Source: Sanghuangporus weigelae | Taxonomy: Eukaryota; Basidiomycota; Agaricomycetes; Hymenochaetales; Hymenochaetaceae | Assembly (NCBI GenBank): GCA_033182465.1 | Contig: CP137318.1 | Coordinates: 4,402,001 to 4,466,000, forward strand | Length of the DNA: 64,000 nt | Direction of reading: 5' to 3' | In this document: piece by piece, positions 1 through 8,744 of the stretch | Layout of the letters: each line of letters starts with the position of its first letter | Position numbering within the stretch: position 1 is the first letter of the stretch | Position numbers and translations under genes: made by a program | The notes under the pieces: generated by a model | Seen by the model: only the letters and a program-made list of their open reading frames with translations | Told to the model about the DNA's origin: nothing | Databases searched by the model: none

Positions 1-1656
1 AGCATCGAGTGCTGCCTGCTCTTCTCGTGTGAGCTTGATAATAGGCCTCGGTTTCGGTAATGGTACTCCTTCTTTGAGGTTAATTGCCATATCCCATTTC
101 GTATGCTTGGGTAACCTTCTTGACTTGTCAGGATCAAAGACATCTGCGTAGTCTTCTATTTCCTTTGGTAGGAGTTTTCGCCAATCTCGTTTCTGTGTTC
201 CTAGTAGTCCTTCTGCAGCTGCCTTTTGTTGAGAATACTGCTGGGATACTGAACTCGCTTTGTTCAGAGGCTGTGAGACTTGGTTCTGCTGCCTTGGTGA
301 CCAATTTCGATTGATGTCTAGCTCTAGCTTTGCAGCGAGCTCTTCCTTTCTGGTAAGGGTAGTTGGTTGGTTGGTCGTCCTAAGACTTTCAATGTCTTCT
401 GGCTCTATATCGTGCATAGGAGTGTCTTCTGTTGTCTCCTGCTCGTCTTGCATCTCGATATCGCTTTCGTTGTCTGCCCATCTTGTACGCTTCGGTGTGG
501 GACTAGCTCCTCGCATTAACGATGCCGTTCTCGGTCGTATAATGCCTGCCACTGGCTTCTCTGGATACCGTGTCTTTCGTGGTCGTATCCTATACTTCAT
601 GCCCGGGTTTTCTTCTGGTGATGGCCAGAGTTCTTCATCTTCCGGCATGTTTTGCCTCAGTGGATGTATCTTCTGTGGTGGTTGTTTCTTCCAACGTTTC
701 GGAGAGTCGTTTATTTCCTCCTGTTCGTCTAGGCTATGCTTGCCTGTTATCTCTTCTGTTTCGCCTTCGGATGTCTGGTACAATTTCCATGCTGGGATCA
801 TCCGTCTCGGTATGTGCCTTGGTCGTCGTTGCACTATACTCGTTCCTTGTGGTGCCTGTTTCTTCCATCGCTTGGGAGTGTAGTTTATTTCCTCCTCATC
901 TCGATGATGCTTGTTTGCCGTTTCCTGTTGTGGCTGTTTCGTTGCAGAGTCTGGTATATTTTCCGTGCTCGGACTCTTCACTTCTGGCGTCTGTTTTGCC
1001 TGTTCCAGTCTTGGTGTTGCTGGTCTTGCTTCCGGCTTCACTTGTGGCTTCATTTCGTGAGAGTGTCCGTTGTTGTCTCTCCTTGGCGCAAATATTATTC
1101 CTGGTGCTCCAGAGTGTCGATAGTTGTCTCTGTCCTGAGCCTGTTGCTTCGTGTTATGCCTAGGTCTTGTCTTGTCAGGTTTGCCTTTCGTTTGCCGTTT
1201 CCGTTTGCGCTTCCTGTGCCTTCGCTTCTTGGTAGCTCGTATGACGTTGAGCTCGAATGGTATCGAATTACCATTCCGATTCCATACTTGATTCTTCCAA
1301 TCAATTTCGGGATTGACTTTGGCCAAATAGTCAATTCCTAGGATCACTTGATCCTGTCCTGTGGTTGCTACTGCCAACGTTTGTGGCTGCGGTCTAGGTC
1401 CATCAAAAATTAATGTGTAGACCTCGTGCGTGATTGCTCCTCCTTGGTTGGGACTTCCATCTGCATTATTCAAAGGTCGAGGGTGATCAAGCCTCTTTTT
1501 GAATAGGCTGTAGTGTCGTACCAAGTTGGGGTGTATCGTGCTGCATGTAGCTCCGGAATCGATTAACGCTTTGACTGCTAGGGTCTTTGTTCCAACCTTC
1601 ACTCGAATAGGTAATCGGGGATGCAATGCTTGTATTGGCAATCGCTTATTGTACAT
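1..1656 (-). CDS. Pol polyprotein of Ty3 copy 1 (partial)
   Basis: This is the N-terminal 552 codons of the chromovirus Pol, running off the left edge. It holds the aspartic protease motif LIDSGAT at residues 31-37 and the long basic, Pro/Gln/Lys-rich linker, and it stops just short of the RT core. It matches residues 1-552 of the complete Pol at 12505-16983. As in copy 2, the frame is open upstream of the ATG back into the end of Gag, so it is probably made as a Gag-Pol fusion by -1 frameshifting at 1767-1773. Confidence 0.9.
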   Translation of the reverse strand, partial: MYNKRLPIQALHPRLPIRVKVGTKTLAVKALIDSGATCSTIHPNLVRHYSLFKKRLDHPRPLNNADGSPNQGGAITHEVYTLIFDGPRPQPQTLAVATTGQDQVILGIDYLAKVNPEIDWKNQVWNRNGNSIPFELNVIRATKKRRHRKRKRKRQTKGKPDKTRPRHNTKQQAQDRDNYRHSGAPGIIFAPRRDNNGHSHEMKPQVKPEARPATPRLEQAKQTPEVKSPSTENIPDSATKQPQQETANKHHRDEEEINYTPKRWKKQAPQGTSIVQRRPRHIPRRMIPAWKLYQTSEGETEEITGKHSLDEQEEINDSPKRWKKQPPQKIHPLRQNMPEDEELWPSPEENPGMKYRIRPRKTRYPEKPVAGIIRPRTASLMRGASPTPKRTRWADNESDIEMQDEQETTEDTPMHDIEPEDIESLRTTNQPTTLTRKEELAAKLELDINRNWSPRQQNQVSQPLNKASSVSQQYSQQKAAAEGLLGTQKRDWRKLLPKEIEDYADVFDPDKSRRLPKHTKWDMAINLKEGVPLPKPRPIIKLTREEQAALDA

Positions 1657-1760
1657 CGCTTCACTGGGGTTGAACCCAGGAGGTTTGAAACACTGGTTGT
1701 TGAAACCTTTCTCGTCACCCTTGTTACACTCACATCGCGCAGTCTCGTTCGATGGAGGTC

Positions 1761-2849
1761 TTAATCTTTTCCCTGTTGCTCTTTACTTGCTAGGGATTTG
1801 CGAATGTTGTTTCGGTATTCTTCGTCATGCTTGCAAGTCCATCCTGCTGATTCGTCGCCTTTAGCCCATGCTACATGGTCGTAGTGGACTGGCCTTCGGC
1901 AGTGTGGATCGGGACATGTTTCCTTGAAATCGATTGTTCGTGTTGTCATCGTCCTCCGTTTTACACCATTAGTCTTCTTCGGCCGCTTAGAGGAAGAACC
2001 CTTTTGCTTCCTTGGTGCCTTGCAATCCTTTGCATAATGTCCTGACTTTTCACAGTTGTAGCATTTGCCTCCCTTCTTCGGCAAGCCTCGGAGTGCATCT
2101 ACATCCATGGCGTCTGGATCTCGTTTCGTTGTTTGTACTGGTGGTCGGAAAGATGACTGTCCGTTCGATTTGAATCTCGGGGTGTATGTTTGACTACCCA
2201 TGAGCCTTTGCCTGGCATCAGAGTTTGCTAGGTTGCTTGTCCATTCCATCCATGCATCGAGGTCGTTCTTCTCGAAAGCGTCGGGTTGTACAGATTCGAC
2301 TCGTCGTTTGACCCACATGTCTAGTCCTTTGACATAGATGTACTTGAGCATCTGCTTATCCATCGTGTCTGGTGCTCGTGCTTTGAGTCGTCGGAATTCG
2401 TCGTTGTACGCCCTAATGCTTGCTCCTTTCTGCTGGATGCATAGTAGTTGGAATAGGGCTTCCTGTTCTCCAATGATCGGATGTCCTGCTCGGATCCTCA
2501 TCCAGTTCAGCATGTCCTTGAGTGATGCGAACATTCCGTTTGTTGCAGCGATAATTGCAGGTACCGGTTTCAGTTTCCCATTGGCATCGAATGATGTTAG
2601 GGTATTCTTCTCTGCAAACCAATCGTAGCTATCGCCTTCGAGTGCTGCGAATAGGCTCTTTGCGATCTCCTCCTCATCCTTGACTCCATGCTGTGCCAGC
2701 TTCGAGATACATCGACTAATCCACAGATCAATATCTTCGCTTCGCTTGCCATAGTACTTCGGAAGCTTGATGCTGTGTTTAGAGAGTTGTGTCTGAAGAG
2801 TCTGTAGTTGCTGCTCCAGTGCTTGCACCTTCTGGTCGGTTGTCGACAT
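1761..2849 (-). CDS. Gag-like nucleocapsid protein of Ty3 copy 1
   Basis: This 362-aa protein is the same as the one at 17088-18176, where the domains are described. It has a retrotransposon Gag capsid-type region followed by a CCHC zinc knuckle at residues 263-276. Its start overlaps the end of the upstream 344-aa ORF, and its last codons overlap the pol frame at the slippery heptamer at 1767-1773. Confidence 0.9.
   Translation of the reverse strand: MSTTDQKVQALEQQLQTLQTQLSKHSIKLPKYYGKRSEDIDLWISRCISKLAQHGVKDEEEIAKSLFAALEGDSYDWFAEKNTLTSFDANGKLKPVPAIIAATNGMFASLKDMLNWMRIRAGHPIIGEQEALFQLLCIQQKGASIRAYNDEFRRLKARAPDTMDKQMLKYIYVKGLDMWVKRRVESVQPDAFEKNDLDAWMEWTSNLANSDARQRLMGSQTYTPRFKSNGQSSFRPPVQTTKRDPDAMDVDALRGLPKKGGKCYNCEKSGHYAKDCKAPRKQKGSSSKRPKKTNGVKRRTMTTRTIDFKETCPDPHCRRPVHYDHVAWAKGDESAGWTCKHDEEYRNNIRKSLASKEQQGKD
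1767..1773 (-). promoter_or_regulatory. Predicted -1 frameshift heptamer (copy 1)
   Basis: On the minus strand the last Gag codons before the stop contain G GGA AAA, which fits the X XXY YYZ slippery rule in the Gag frame. A -1 slip enters the open pol frame. This is the same site as 17094-17100 in copy 2. Confidence 0.6.
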
Positions 2850-3813
2850 GATCGTAAGTGCTTATGGGCACTGCTGGTGGTGAATAGGATGGTGGTGGTG
2901 GATTCTCTGGCGCTTGGGTTGCTACTGAACCACTTGCTGGTACTGCAGGTACTGTTGGTACTTGGATGATAACCGTTCGAGGTGGGGTTCTGAGTAAGAA
3001 TGGCCTTCGTGATGCTTCTTCGTCTGAGGACACTGATTCGTCAGAACTCTGTTCCTGTTGGGCTCTCTCTCTTGGTAGAAAGTATTCCCAGCGTTGTGCT
3101 GCCTGAGCTACTTCTCGAATTCGTTGAGCGTGTTCGAGTATGTTCCTTGAGGTAGTTTCGGTTGTCTGTACCGATGTGAGTATAGCTGCGTAGGTGCGTT
3201 GACTCGACTCGATTGTTTGTCCTAGTTGGAGTAGGGCTTCTCGCAGGTTATGGATGTCTTGAACAATCCTTGGTTGATCTAGAGCTGTCCTGTTAAGCTC
3301 TCCGACTCTCGTCTCAATCGTTTGTAGTTGTTGTTCCTGAGCAGTAATCCTGTTCCGGATAGCGTTGAGCTCTCGGTCAAGTACTCCGTTTCCGTCTATG
3401 ACCCGATGATTGAGTGCTCCTGCTGCTCGATCCAATTCCAGAGTATATCTCTCTAGAGCTGCTACTTGTGCTCCAATTCTTTGAGTAGTTGCTTCTAGTG
3501 CTTCGAATCGATCTCCTACTGCTGTCGCGTATGCTCCGGTTGGTAGACTGTTTGACTGCCCCGTGTTTGCAGTTCGTTCTTCCAGTCGTTCAACCCTTTC
3601 TTGTAGCCTTCTGATCACTGGTGGATACAATATGCTGTGGTTCGTTGTCGCGTATAGTATGTCGTGATCGCTTTCCAGACTACGTAGCCTGTTGGTGATA
3701 TGTTGAACTCGTTCGTCGAGGGATCTAGGTGTGAACCTCGTTTGATTATCGTTCGCCCGTTCGTTCGTTCGATGACCGTTACTTCTGTTGTTGGCGTTTC
3801 CTGATCGGTTCAT
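2779..3813 (-). CDS. 344-aa coiled-coil ORF of Ty3 copy 1
   Basis: This is the copy-1 version of the ORF at 18106-19140. It has a polar, Asn/Arg-rich N-terminus, a long heptad-containing helical stretch, and a Ser/Thr/Pro-rich tail. Its start codon overlaps the stop of the upstream 113-aa ORF (ATGA), and its last 71 nt overlap the Gag ORF in another frame. No enzymatic motif is visible. It could be a structural Gag extension or an accessory protein. Confidence 0.75.
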   Translation of the reverse strand: MNRSGNANNRSNGHRTNERANDNQTRFTPRSLDERVQHITNRLRSLESDHDILYATTNHSILYPPVIRRLQERVERLEERTANTGQSNSLPTGAYATAVGDRFEALEATTQRIGAQVAALERYTLELDRAAGALNHRVIDGNGVLDRELNAIRNRITAQEQQLQTIETRVGELNRTALDQPRIVQDIHNLREALLQLGQTIESSQRTYAAILTSVQTTETTSRNILEHAQRIREVAQAAQRWEYFLPRERAQQEQSSDESVSSDEEASRRPFLLRTPPRTVIIQVPTVPAVPASGSVATQAPENPPPPSYSPPAVPISTYDHVDNRPEGASTGAATTDSSDTTL

Positions 3814-4151
3814 GAACTTCGTTTCTCGCCTGATGCTTCAGGGTTATTGTTCCTTGGTGCTGTTAACCAAGTAGTTCCTTTCTCGTCGAATGTAGCAATA
3901 GTGGAAGGGACTGCTGCTACTTTCGTGGTTGTTGTTTGCGTGCTCCCAACTGCAGGGCTACCAGATGCCTTTGCTATTAGGTACACTTCGTCGTTGTAGG
4001 GGTTATGATAGTAGATGTGTGATTTAAGTGAATCGGGTTTGTCGTTCTCCAGGATGTGCACTTGTCCTGAGGATTCGATATGGGTACTAGTCTCGAAACT
4101 AGTAACGTCGATAGGGACTTGAGGTCGACGGTCCTCGCCTCGATAAAACAC
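3810..4151 (-). CDS. 113-aa leader ORF of Ty3 copy 1
   Basis: This is the first ORF inside the 5' LTR, starting 62 nt from the LTR edge, and it matches 19137-19478. It shows no recognised domain. It begins MFYRGEDRRPQV and is rich in Ser and Thr. Its stop overlaps the next ORF's start in ATGA, an arrangement that suits termination-reinitiation. Confidence 0.6.
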   Translation of the reverse strand: MFYRGEDRRPQVPIDVTSFETSTHIESSGQVHILENDKPDSLKSHIYYHNPYNDEVYLIAKASGSPAVGSTQTTTTKVAAVPSTIATFDEKGTTWLTAPRNNNPEASGEKRSS

Positions 4152-4198
4152 TAGCCAAGAACCTTGCCCGTGAGAGGTGGTGGTAAAACTAGCGAGTG

Positions 4199-4212
4199 AT
4201 CTTTCGATCCAA
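4199..4212 (-). promoter_or_regulatory. Primer binding site, copy 1
   Basis: Just inside the 5' LTR the minus strand reads TTGGATCGAAAGAT. Twelve nt of it (GGATCGAAAGAT) are complementary to the element's own predicted mRNA 5' end in the LTR at 4472-4483, so it is a self-priming type PBS. See 19526-19539 for the full reasoning. Confidence 0.65.
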
Positions 4213-5724
4213 TGTTAGGGAGTAGGCCCGGGGTTACACCGGTTTGATCCTTTTGCCTAAGCAGCGGTGTGTTGTGCAGAGGTGATCTTATCTACCCACG
4301 TCTGGCTGTACCACGCGGTCCCTTACTAGCCTTCCTAGTCGCGGTCCGAGTTATGGATGCTTTCAGATACGAGGTAATAGTAAAGCAGATTGGGATTTCC
4401 AAGAGGCGTGATAGTACAAAGCACACAGTAATAGCTCGCTGTAGGGCAAGCTTTACACCAGTGTGTTAAGAGGATCGAAAGATGGGGAAATGAGGGCCTA
4501 ATCCTACAACTATTTATGCTCCCAGATATTCCATTTTCCGTCCTATTTCTTACTCATCCTGTCTCCACTTTACTCCACTTTCCTCCACCATTACATCTGT
4601 TCCTTTGTCATCCTGCTGCGCTTCGCTCCACTTTGCTCCAATCTTTGTAAGGTCGTCTCCACTATGACAGAATTCTTTGGAGTTGCTGACTGAGACAATA
4701 GAGGTGGTGCTCCGATATGGAATGCTCCGCTGTCAGTACTCCATAACGATGTCATTGCCGTCATTGAGTGGCATCTTTGCTCTTGGAGCGATGTAGGCTG
4801 CTCGGTATGTGATTCTTCGGAATTCATCTCGAGGTCCAGCGAGGGTAAGCATAACTCGCACGTCAGTGTTAAGGTGTCGGGTCGGTGTAGAGTATGGTCC
4901 AAGGCATATCATGAACTGCATAAGCTCTGCTGGTGGGTTCTGCTGGGTTCTGGTGACTAGCCATGCTTTGCCTTCGTATCGTATATCTCGAATGTAGCGC
5001 CATATCCTTCGTTGTATAAGGAGTTGTAATTGCTTGGTTTCCAGGTTCGCATCTCTCGGTAAATAAAGGTTTGCCTGTATCGTAGATGCTGGACATGGTG
5101 TGTGCAACTCCGGTCTATACCATCCAATCATTCTCCAAGTTATCGGGTTCGCAGTTCGAGGGGTCCGAGTTGTGATCGTGAGCTCCTCTCGTTTCTTGGG
5201 TACTATTGGGCTTGGTGGATTGGAATGCATTGTATCCTGAAGGTGTCGCTCGGTTTCGATGTGACAGTCACGCGTACCAACCGTTGCCGTGCATACTAAG
5301 TAGTATACTTCATAAAGGACCATGTAAACTCGTGCACAGACTTGACAGTGCTGAAATGCCAGTGAGGTCTCCATAAACCTTATTAGCCTTTAGCCTTTTA
5401 GCGTTTAGGCTTTAGTAGTTGTGCTTCTGGACTTCTAAGAAGTTTGATCGCTTCTTTTGATCGAGGTCGCTCTGGTTGCTTGGTCGGCGGCGTTAGAGTG
5501 GTAGTCCGCGGTAATAGGCGGTCGGCGGTGTTAGCTGTTAGCGGGATTACGTATCCGCTTCGGTGCTTCTAGCGCTCGGGTGGTAACGGGTTACTGTTGC
5601 CTAGGCCGCTCGATTGCTTGGGCCTTTGATAGCTGGCTTGGTTACCGGTCGCGTTTGGAAAGCTGATCGTGTAGATCTGTTGATCGCGTTGATCCTGATG
5701 CGAGATTTTGAGCGGATCCTTTCA
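4213..5724 (-). repeat. 5' LTR of Ty3 copy 1 (1,512 bp)
   Basis: The repeat begins TGTTAGGGAG and ends GATCCTTTCA on the plus strand. It is the same length as the LTRs at 8745-10256 and 19540-21051, and the ORFs it contains are the same in all three. It carries a 213-aa ORF on the minus strand at 4733-5374, in what is predicted to be U3. Confidence 0.95.
4733..5374 (-). CDS. 213-aa ORF inside the LTR (copy 1)
   Basis: This ORF lies wholly inside the LTR and is unchanged in the three LTRs of the window. See 20060-20701. I recognise no domain. Because it lies upstream of the predicted transcription start in this 5' LTR, only the 3' LTR copy would be carried in the genomic RNA. Confidence 0.35.
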   Translation of the reverse strand: METSLAFQHCQVCARVYMVLYEVYYLVCTATVGTRDCHIETERHLQDTMHSNPPSPIVPKKREELTITTRTPRTANPITWRMIGWYRPELHTPCPASTIQANLYLPRDANLETKQLQLLIQRRIWRYIRDIRYEGKAWLVTRTQQNPPAELMQFMICLGPYSTPTRHLNTDVRVMLTLAGPRDEFRRITYRAAYIAPRAKMPLNDGNDIVMEY

Positions 5725-6217
5725 GGTGTGCATATAGAAGGTATGTAAAGGATCAACGGAGCAAACGTCGCAATCGCGACCAGGAGATTACATGCAAAAT
5801 AGTTTTTCGCAACATGTTGGACACTCTTTAGGTAATTACTTTCCTAGAAAATGACGACATTTGCTCAGTAAATTTGCTATAGGGTGCCACGAAGACAACT
5901 GTCTGTGCAGCCGGTGCGCCGAGGGGTAGGCCACTGAAACAGACTGACCCTACATACTCTGCTAGGGACTCCGCCGATGAAAAGATCACTCAGGCTACGA
6001 AGAGTATCCAGGCTGCCATGTTTTGTCCAGTGCACAACCGCGTGTGTTACGAGAAATACAATGGTACTTGCGGTGTTTATACCCCCGATCTCATTTTGGA
6101 ACATGCGCAAAAACTCGTAAGTTTTGTGTTTGACTCTCTTCGCTTACTGATCTGATAACTGGGCATCATGAGGCACGGTGGGAGTTGCATGTAGTTGCAA
6201 GTAAAGTCCCAGAGTCG
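5725..6217. other. Intergenic, no gene recognised
   Basis: This is flanking sequence to the right of the copy-1 LTR. I see no convincing ORF, RNA gene or transposon end. A minus-strand reading frame at 5877-6110 has no recognisable content. The last part may hold the 5' UTR of the SAM-like gene that follows. Confidence 0.4.
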
Positions 6218-6649
6218 ATGTCAGCAAAATTACTTGACTACAAGAGGCCAGGAAGAATGAATCAGGGGGCGCCTCCTACTAATGGTGGAGTCCACAAGAT
6301 ACAGGTAGACTCACATGCGGCACCCGTCAGAGTAGCACAGGAAGTTTTAACTTCTACTACGCACAAAGGACCACTGAACTACCCAGCTATCGGAGATTGG
6401 CTCAAGGCATGCGAAGATGATTTGGAGTGCGGCAGAGATAACCATGAATACCGGAAGCTTGCACCCGTGTTCTCGAATAATGGTTGCACAAGGATCGATG
6501 ATATCGCAAGGATGAATACAGACAGGATCGAAGCTCTGGCAAAGGCGGAAGGGGTAGACGTGACGATAGGACTGGTGAATCGCATTTATGATTATGCGGT
6601 GGAGGATGTTGCTTGTGTCAAGAGGGATGGAAAGTTGTCTACCTATTGA
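6218..6649 (+). CDS. Small SAM-like helical domain protein
   Basis: A 143-aa protein if started at the first ATG, 6218 (MSAKLLDYKR). The frame is open a little further upstream without an ATG, so a 5' exon is possible. The C-terminal 80 residues look like a sterile-alpha-motif fold: YPAIGDWLKACEDD near the start, NGCTRIDDIARM in the middle, and GVDVTIGLVNRIYDYA at the end, the usual hydrophobic and acidic spacing of SAM-like helices. The N-terminal 50 residues are polar and probably disordered. Such domains usually mediate protein or nucleic-acid contacts. The gene converges on the transposase gene at 6921-8069, and no functional link is evident. The family call is inference from the pattern. 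Confidence 0.5.
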   Translation: MSAKLLDYKRPGRMNQGAPPTNGGVHKIQVDSHAAPVRVAQEVLTSTTHKGPLNYPAIGDWLKACEDDLECGRDNHEYRKLAPVFSNNGCTRIDDIARMNTDRIEALAKAEGVDVTIGLVNRIYDYAVEDVACVKRDGKLSTY

Positions 6650-6920
6650 AATGGCGCAGTCGCATTGCTTTCTCCTTTAGTTGTTTGATGTTTAATGCAC
6701 ACGACGTACTCCCTTTCTGTTCGCTGTGCACAGTTTCTTTCCTCCTGTCTTTCGCTCGCTGTATTTAATCCATTTCGGGCTTCAACAGCTCTTTCTACGC
6801 ATGAAATATATAAAACTGCTTCAACTGCATTTGTTCCTTGGGATCCACGTCAGGACCAAATCAGAGATAGCCTGATTGATGATAGAAACTTCGACAATCC
6901 GCTGCAGAGGTGCCAAAAGT

Positions 6921-8069
6921 TTAAAGATATAGGTATTCATACACAAGAACCTCATCCCCCTCCGGCGGCGGACTGCGACGTAAATTATGTTTAAGCAGCG
7001 AGAAAGCTAGCTCGATCGGGTTGAAGTCGGGAGAATACGCTGGCAAATATTCGAGCCTCATTCCTCTATGAAAGTGGTGAACAAATTTTCAGTAACATAT
7101 TTGAAAAAAGTTATCACCTTCCTTCGACAAGCTCGAGAAGTTTGGGAGCTTTGTGGATGGCACAATTGTCCATAACAACGACAGACATCGGTGCCGGAAA
7201 CGGCTTCATTTTGGCCAAAAGGTCCTCAATGAAAACTATAAAAAGCTCCGTATTGAATGATCCTTCGACAATCATGCATTCCACAATTCCACTCATAGAT
7301 ATAGCAGGGAGGATGGAATACCTGGAAGCATGAAAACGACGTGATGTGCAGATAGCTCTGAAAGTATACTGTTTTCCCCTCGTGAATACCTGCTTTCGGC
7401 ATGCGCGAACTCCCTCTAATGCCCATGCTCTACCACGCAAATATGTCCTTCGATCACATGCACTTTCATCAATGAAAACCAACTGCTCTGGAGAATAATT
7501 TGCTCCGATGCGAAGCCGATACTCTGCTCGACGGGACTCATTGCGTTCTTGCGCATGCTTTGTGATCTATGTTAAATTGTTGATTTTTTATCAGCCCTTT
7601 TGAATAAGCTACAATTACCTCCTTCATTCGAAAGCCTGCCCGGTTAAGAGTTCTCCAAATGGTAGCATCAGACACTCTCACACCGCATCTTTCTTCGAGC
7701 GATTGTCTGAGTTCATCAAGATAGATATCATTGTGACACGTCACTGTTTTCAAAAGAAACTTGTTCCTTGTTAGTTACATCTCCGAGATCACGATTCTTC
7801 AGTCGTACCTGGGTATCAGCGAAGTCTAATGCCCTTGGACGCCCTGATTTCGAACGGGGTGCAAGACACTCTTCCCCAGTTTGCTTCCAAGCATTCAAGA
7901 CCCGATACACTGAAGCCTGAGGAACTGCGGTGAGATAAACAATGCCTTTTACATCTAGTCCACAGTTCGTGGACATGTGCACAATAACGCGACGCAGGTC
8001 ATCTGAGATAGGAACCCCATGCGTCATGCTGGCAGTGGCAGTGGGCGAAATAAACATAAACAAAGACAA
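6921..8069 (-). CDS. Tc1-type DDE transposase, five exons, reading frame intact
   Basis: Exons as read: 8069 or 8027 to 7809, 7759-7619, 7557-7370, 7321-7118 and 7065-6921. The introns are 49, 61, 48 and 52 nt; the first has an ACTAAC branch site, and the third is a multiple of three and leaves the frame open. Spliced, the protein is about 298-312 aa. It begins with a helix-turn-helix region (SVYRVLNAWKQTGEECL, TIWRTLNRAGF), followed by the DDE core: FIDESACDRR (first Asp), VVMDNCAIHK (second Asp) and YSPDFNPIELAF (Glu). There are 34 residues between the second Asp and the Glu, as in Tc1-type D34E enzymes. The C-terminus after LRRSP is uncertain. I found no clear terminal inverted repeats around it, so it could be an immobile or domesticated copy. 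Confidence 0.8.
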
Positions 8070-8218
8070 AGAAAGAACTCGCGACAGTGTCGCAGCTTAG
8101 TAAGTATAAGGCATGCCCATATGCATCGCCCTATATCTCTCTTCCCCCGCTCCACCTCCTAACACTCACACTCACACACCTCCCTTTGCCACACAGCAGT
8201 TTGGACTGTTCAGTCAGA

Positions 8219-8731
8219 ATGTCCTACACTTACACTATGTCTCAGAGCTGCCCCGCCACTGTGACACGTGGGCGCGGCATCCGCCCCGCTACCGGGATAC
8301 GCGGGTGCGACATCCGCCCACCGACATTTGTTTCCCGCATCTCAACCCACCCAACCCGTGGCGCATCGAAGGGGGAAGGTGCGTTCCATGTCTTGTTTTG
8401 CCCTGCCCCCCTAAAATCGGGCTCTATAGACCCCATTAAGGGTATGGCTGTTCAGCATACGAGGATTAAAAGGAAACTGGAAGAGGCTGAGGGTTATCCT
8501 CCTGATCAAATAATGGTTCTCACAGATGTGCTATGCGATGTCATTCATCGGCTTTCTCAGCATGTAACTCGTCTTGATAAGCATTGTGATGGCATAGCGA
8601 GTGCTGTGGACGATCAACGTGCAAAGTTGAAAGACCATTCCGCGACGGTGAAAAAGGATATCTCCGAGTTTGCGATGGTGCTCTCCAAGACTGTGGAGCA
8701 TGTGAGGATGCTCGAGGCTTCTTCTTTAGGG
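8219..8731 (+). CDS. Host coiled-coil gene, 5' exon, split by the Ty3 insertion
   Basis: The exon encodes 171 residues from ATG 8219 (MSYTYTMSQS). The first half is low-complexity with Arg/Gly/Thr. The second half, from RIKRKLEEAEG on, is charged and helical with coiled-coil spacing. The exon ends in phase 0 at a GTAAAT donor at 8732. The intron was then split by the chromovirus: the target site CTCGT is at 8740-8744 and again at 21052-21056, and the intron continues to a TTCTTTTCAG acceptor at 21101-21110. The exon at 21111 continues in frame (NDAATKLLDVRRG). Without the element the intron is 67 nt. The start is about 150 bp from the divergent transposase start. Function unknown. Confidence 0.6.
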
Positions 8732-8739
8732 GTAAATGA

Positions 8740-8744
8740 CTCGT
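8740..8744. repeat. Target-site duplication CTCGT, left copy
   Basis: CTCGT directly precedes the LTR at 8745 and directly follows the other LTR at 21052-21056. This is the 5-bp duplication expected of a Ty3 integrase. Confidence 0.95.

Larger units (their letters stand above)
1..5724 (-). mobile_element. Ty3/gypsy chromovirus, copy 1, truncated by the window edge
   Basis: Positions 1-5724 repeat 15328-21051 at a constant offset of 15,327, and every ORF I compared is the same in both, so this is a second copy of the element at 8745-21051. It is on the minus strand. Its 5' LTR is at 4213-5724, then come the leader, the 113-aa ORF, the 344-aa ORF, Gag, and the N-terminal 552 residues of Pol, where the window starts. 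The 3' half and 3' LTR lie outside. The right flank begins GGTGT at 5725-5729, which would be one copy of its target duplication; the partner cannot be seen. Confidence 0.95.

Noticed and set aside
260-1341. Long plus-strand frames at 260-1341 and again at 15587-16668
   Set aside because: They are antisense to the basic Pol linker and are low-complexity Ser/Cys/Val/Leu-rich readings. They are repeated only because the element is repeated.
4591-4902. 103-aa minus frames at 4591-4902, 9123-9434 and 19918-20229
   Set aside because: They overlap the 213-aa LTR frame, are less protein-like, and cross the predicted promoter region.
5877-6110. 77-aa minus frame in the left intergenic region
   Set aside because: No domain, no paralogue in the window and no supporting splice pattern.
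7322-7369. 16 extra residues in the Tc1 transposase between GKQ and YSILPA
   Set aside because: The 48 nt has GT...CCAG ends, and removing it restores the usual RGKQYSILP reading, so it is an in-frame intron, not a protein insertion.
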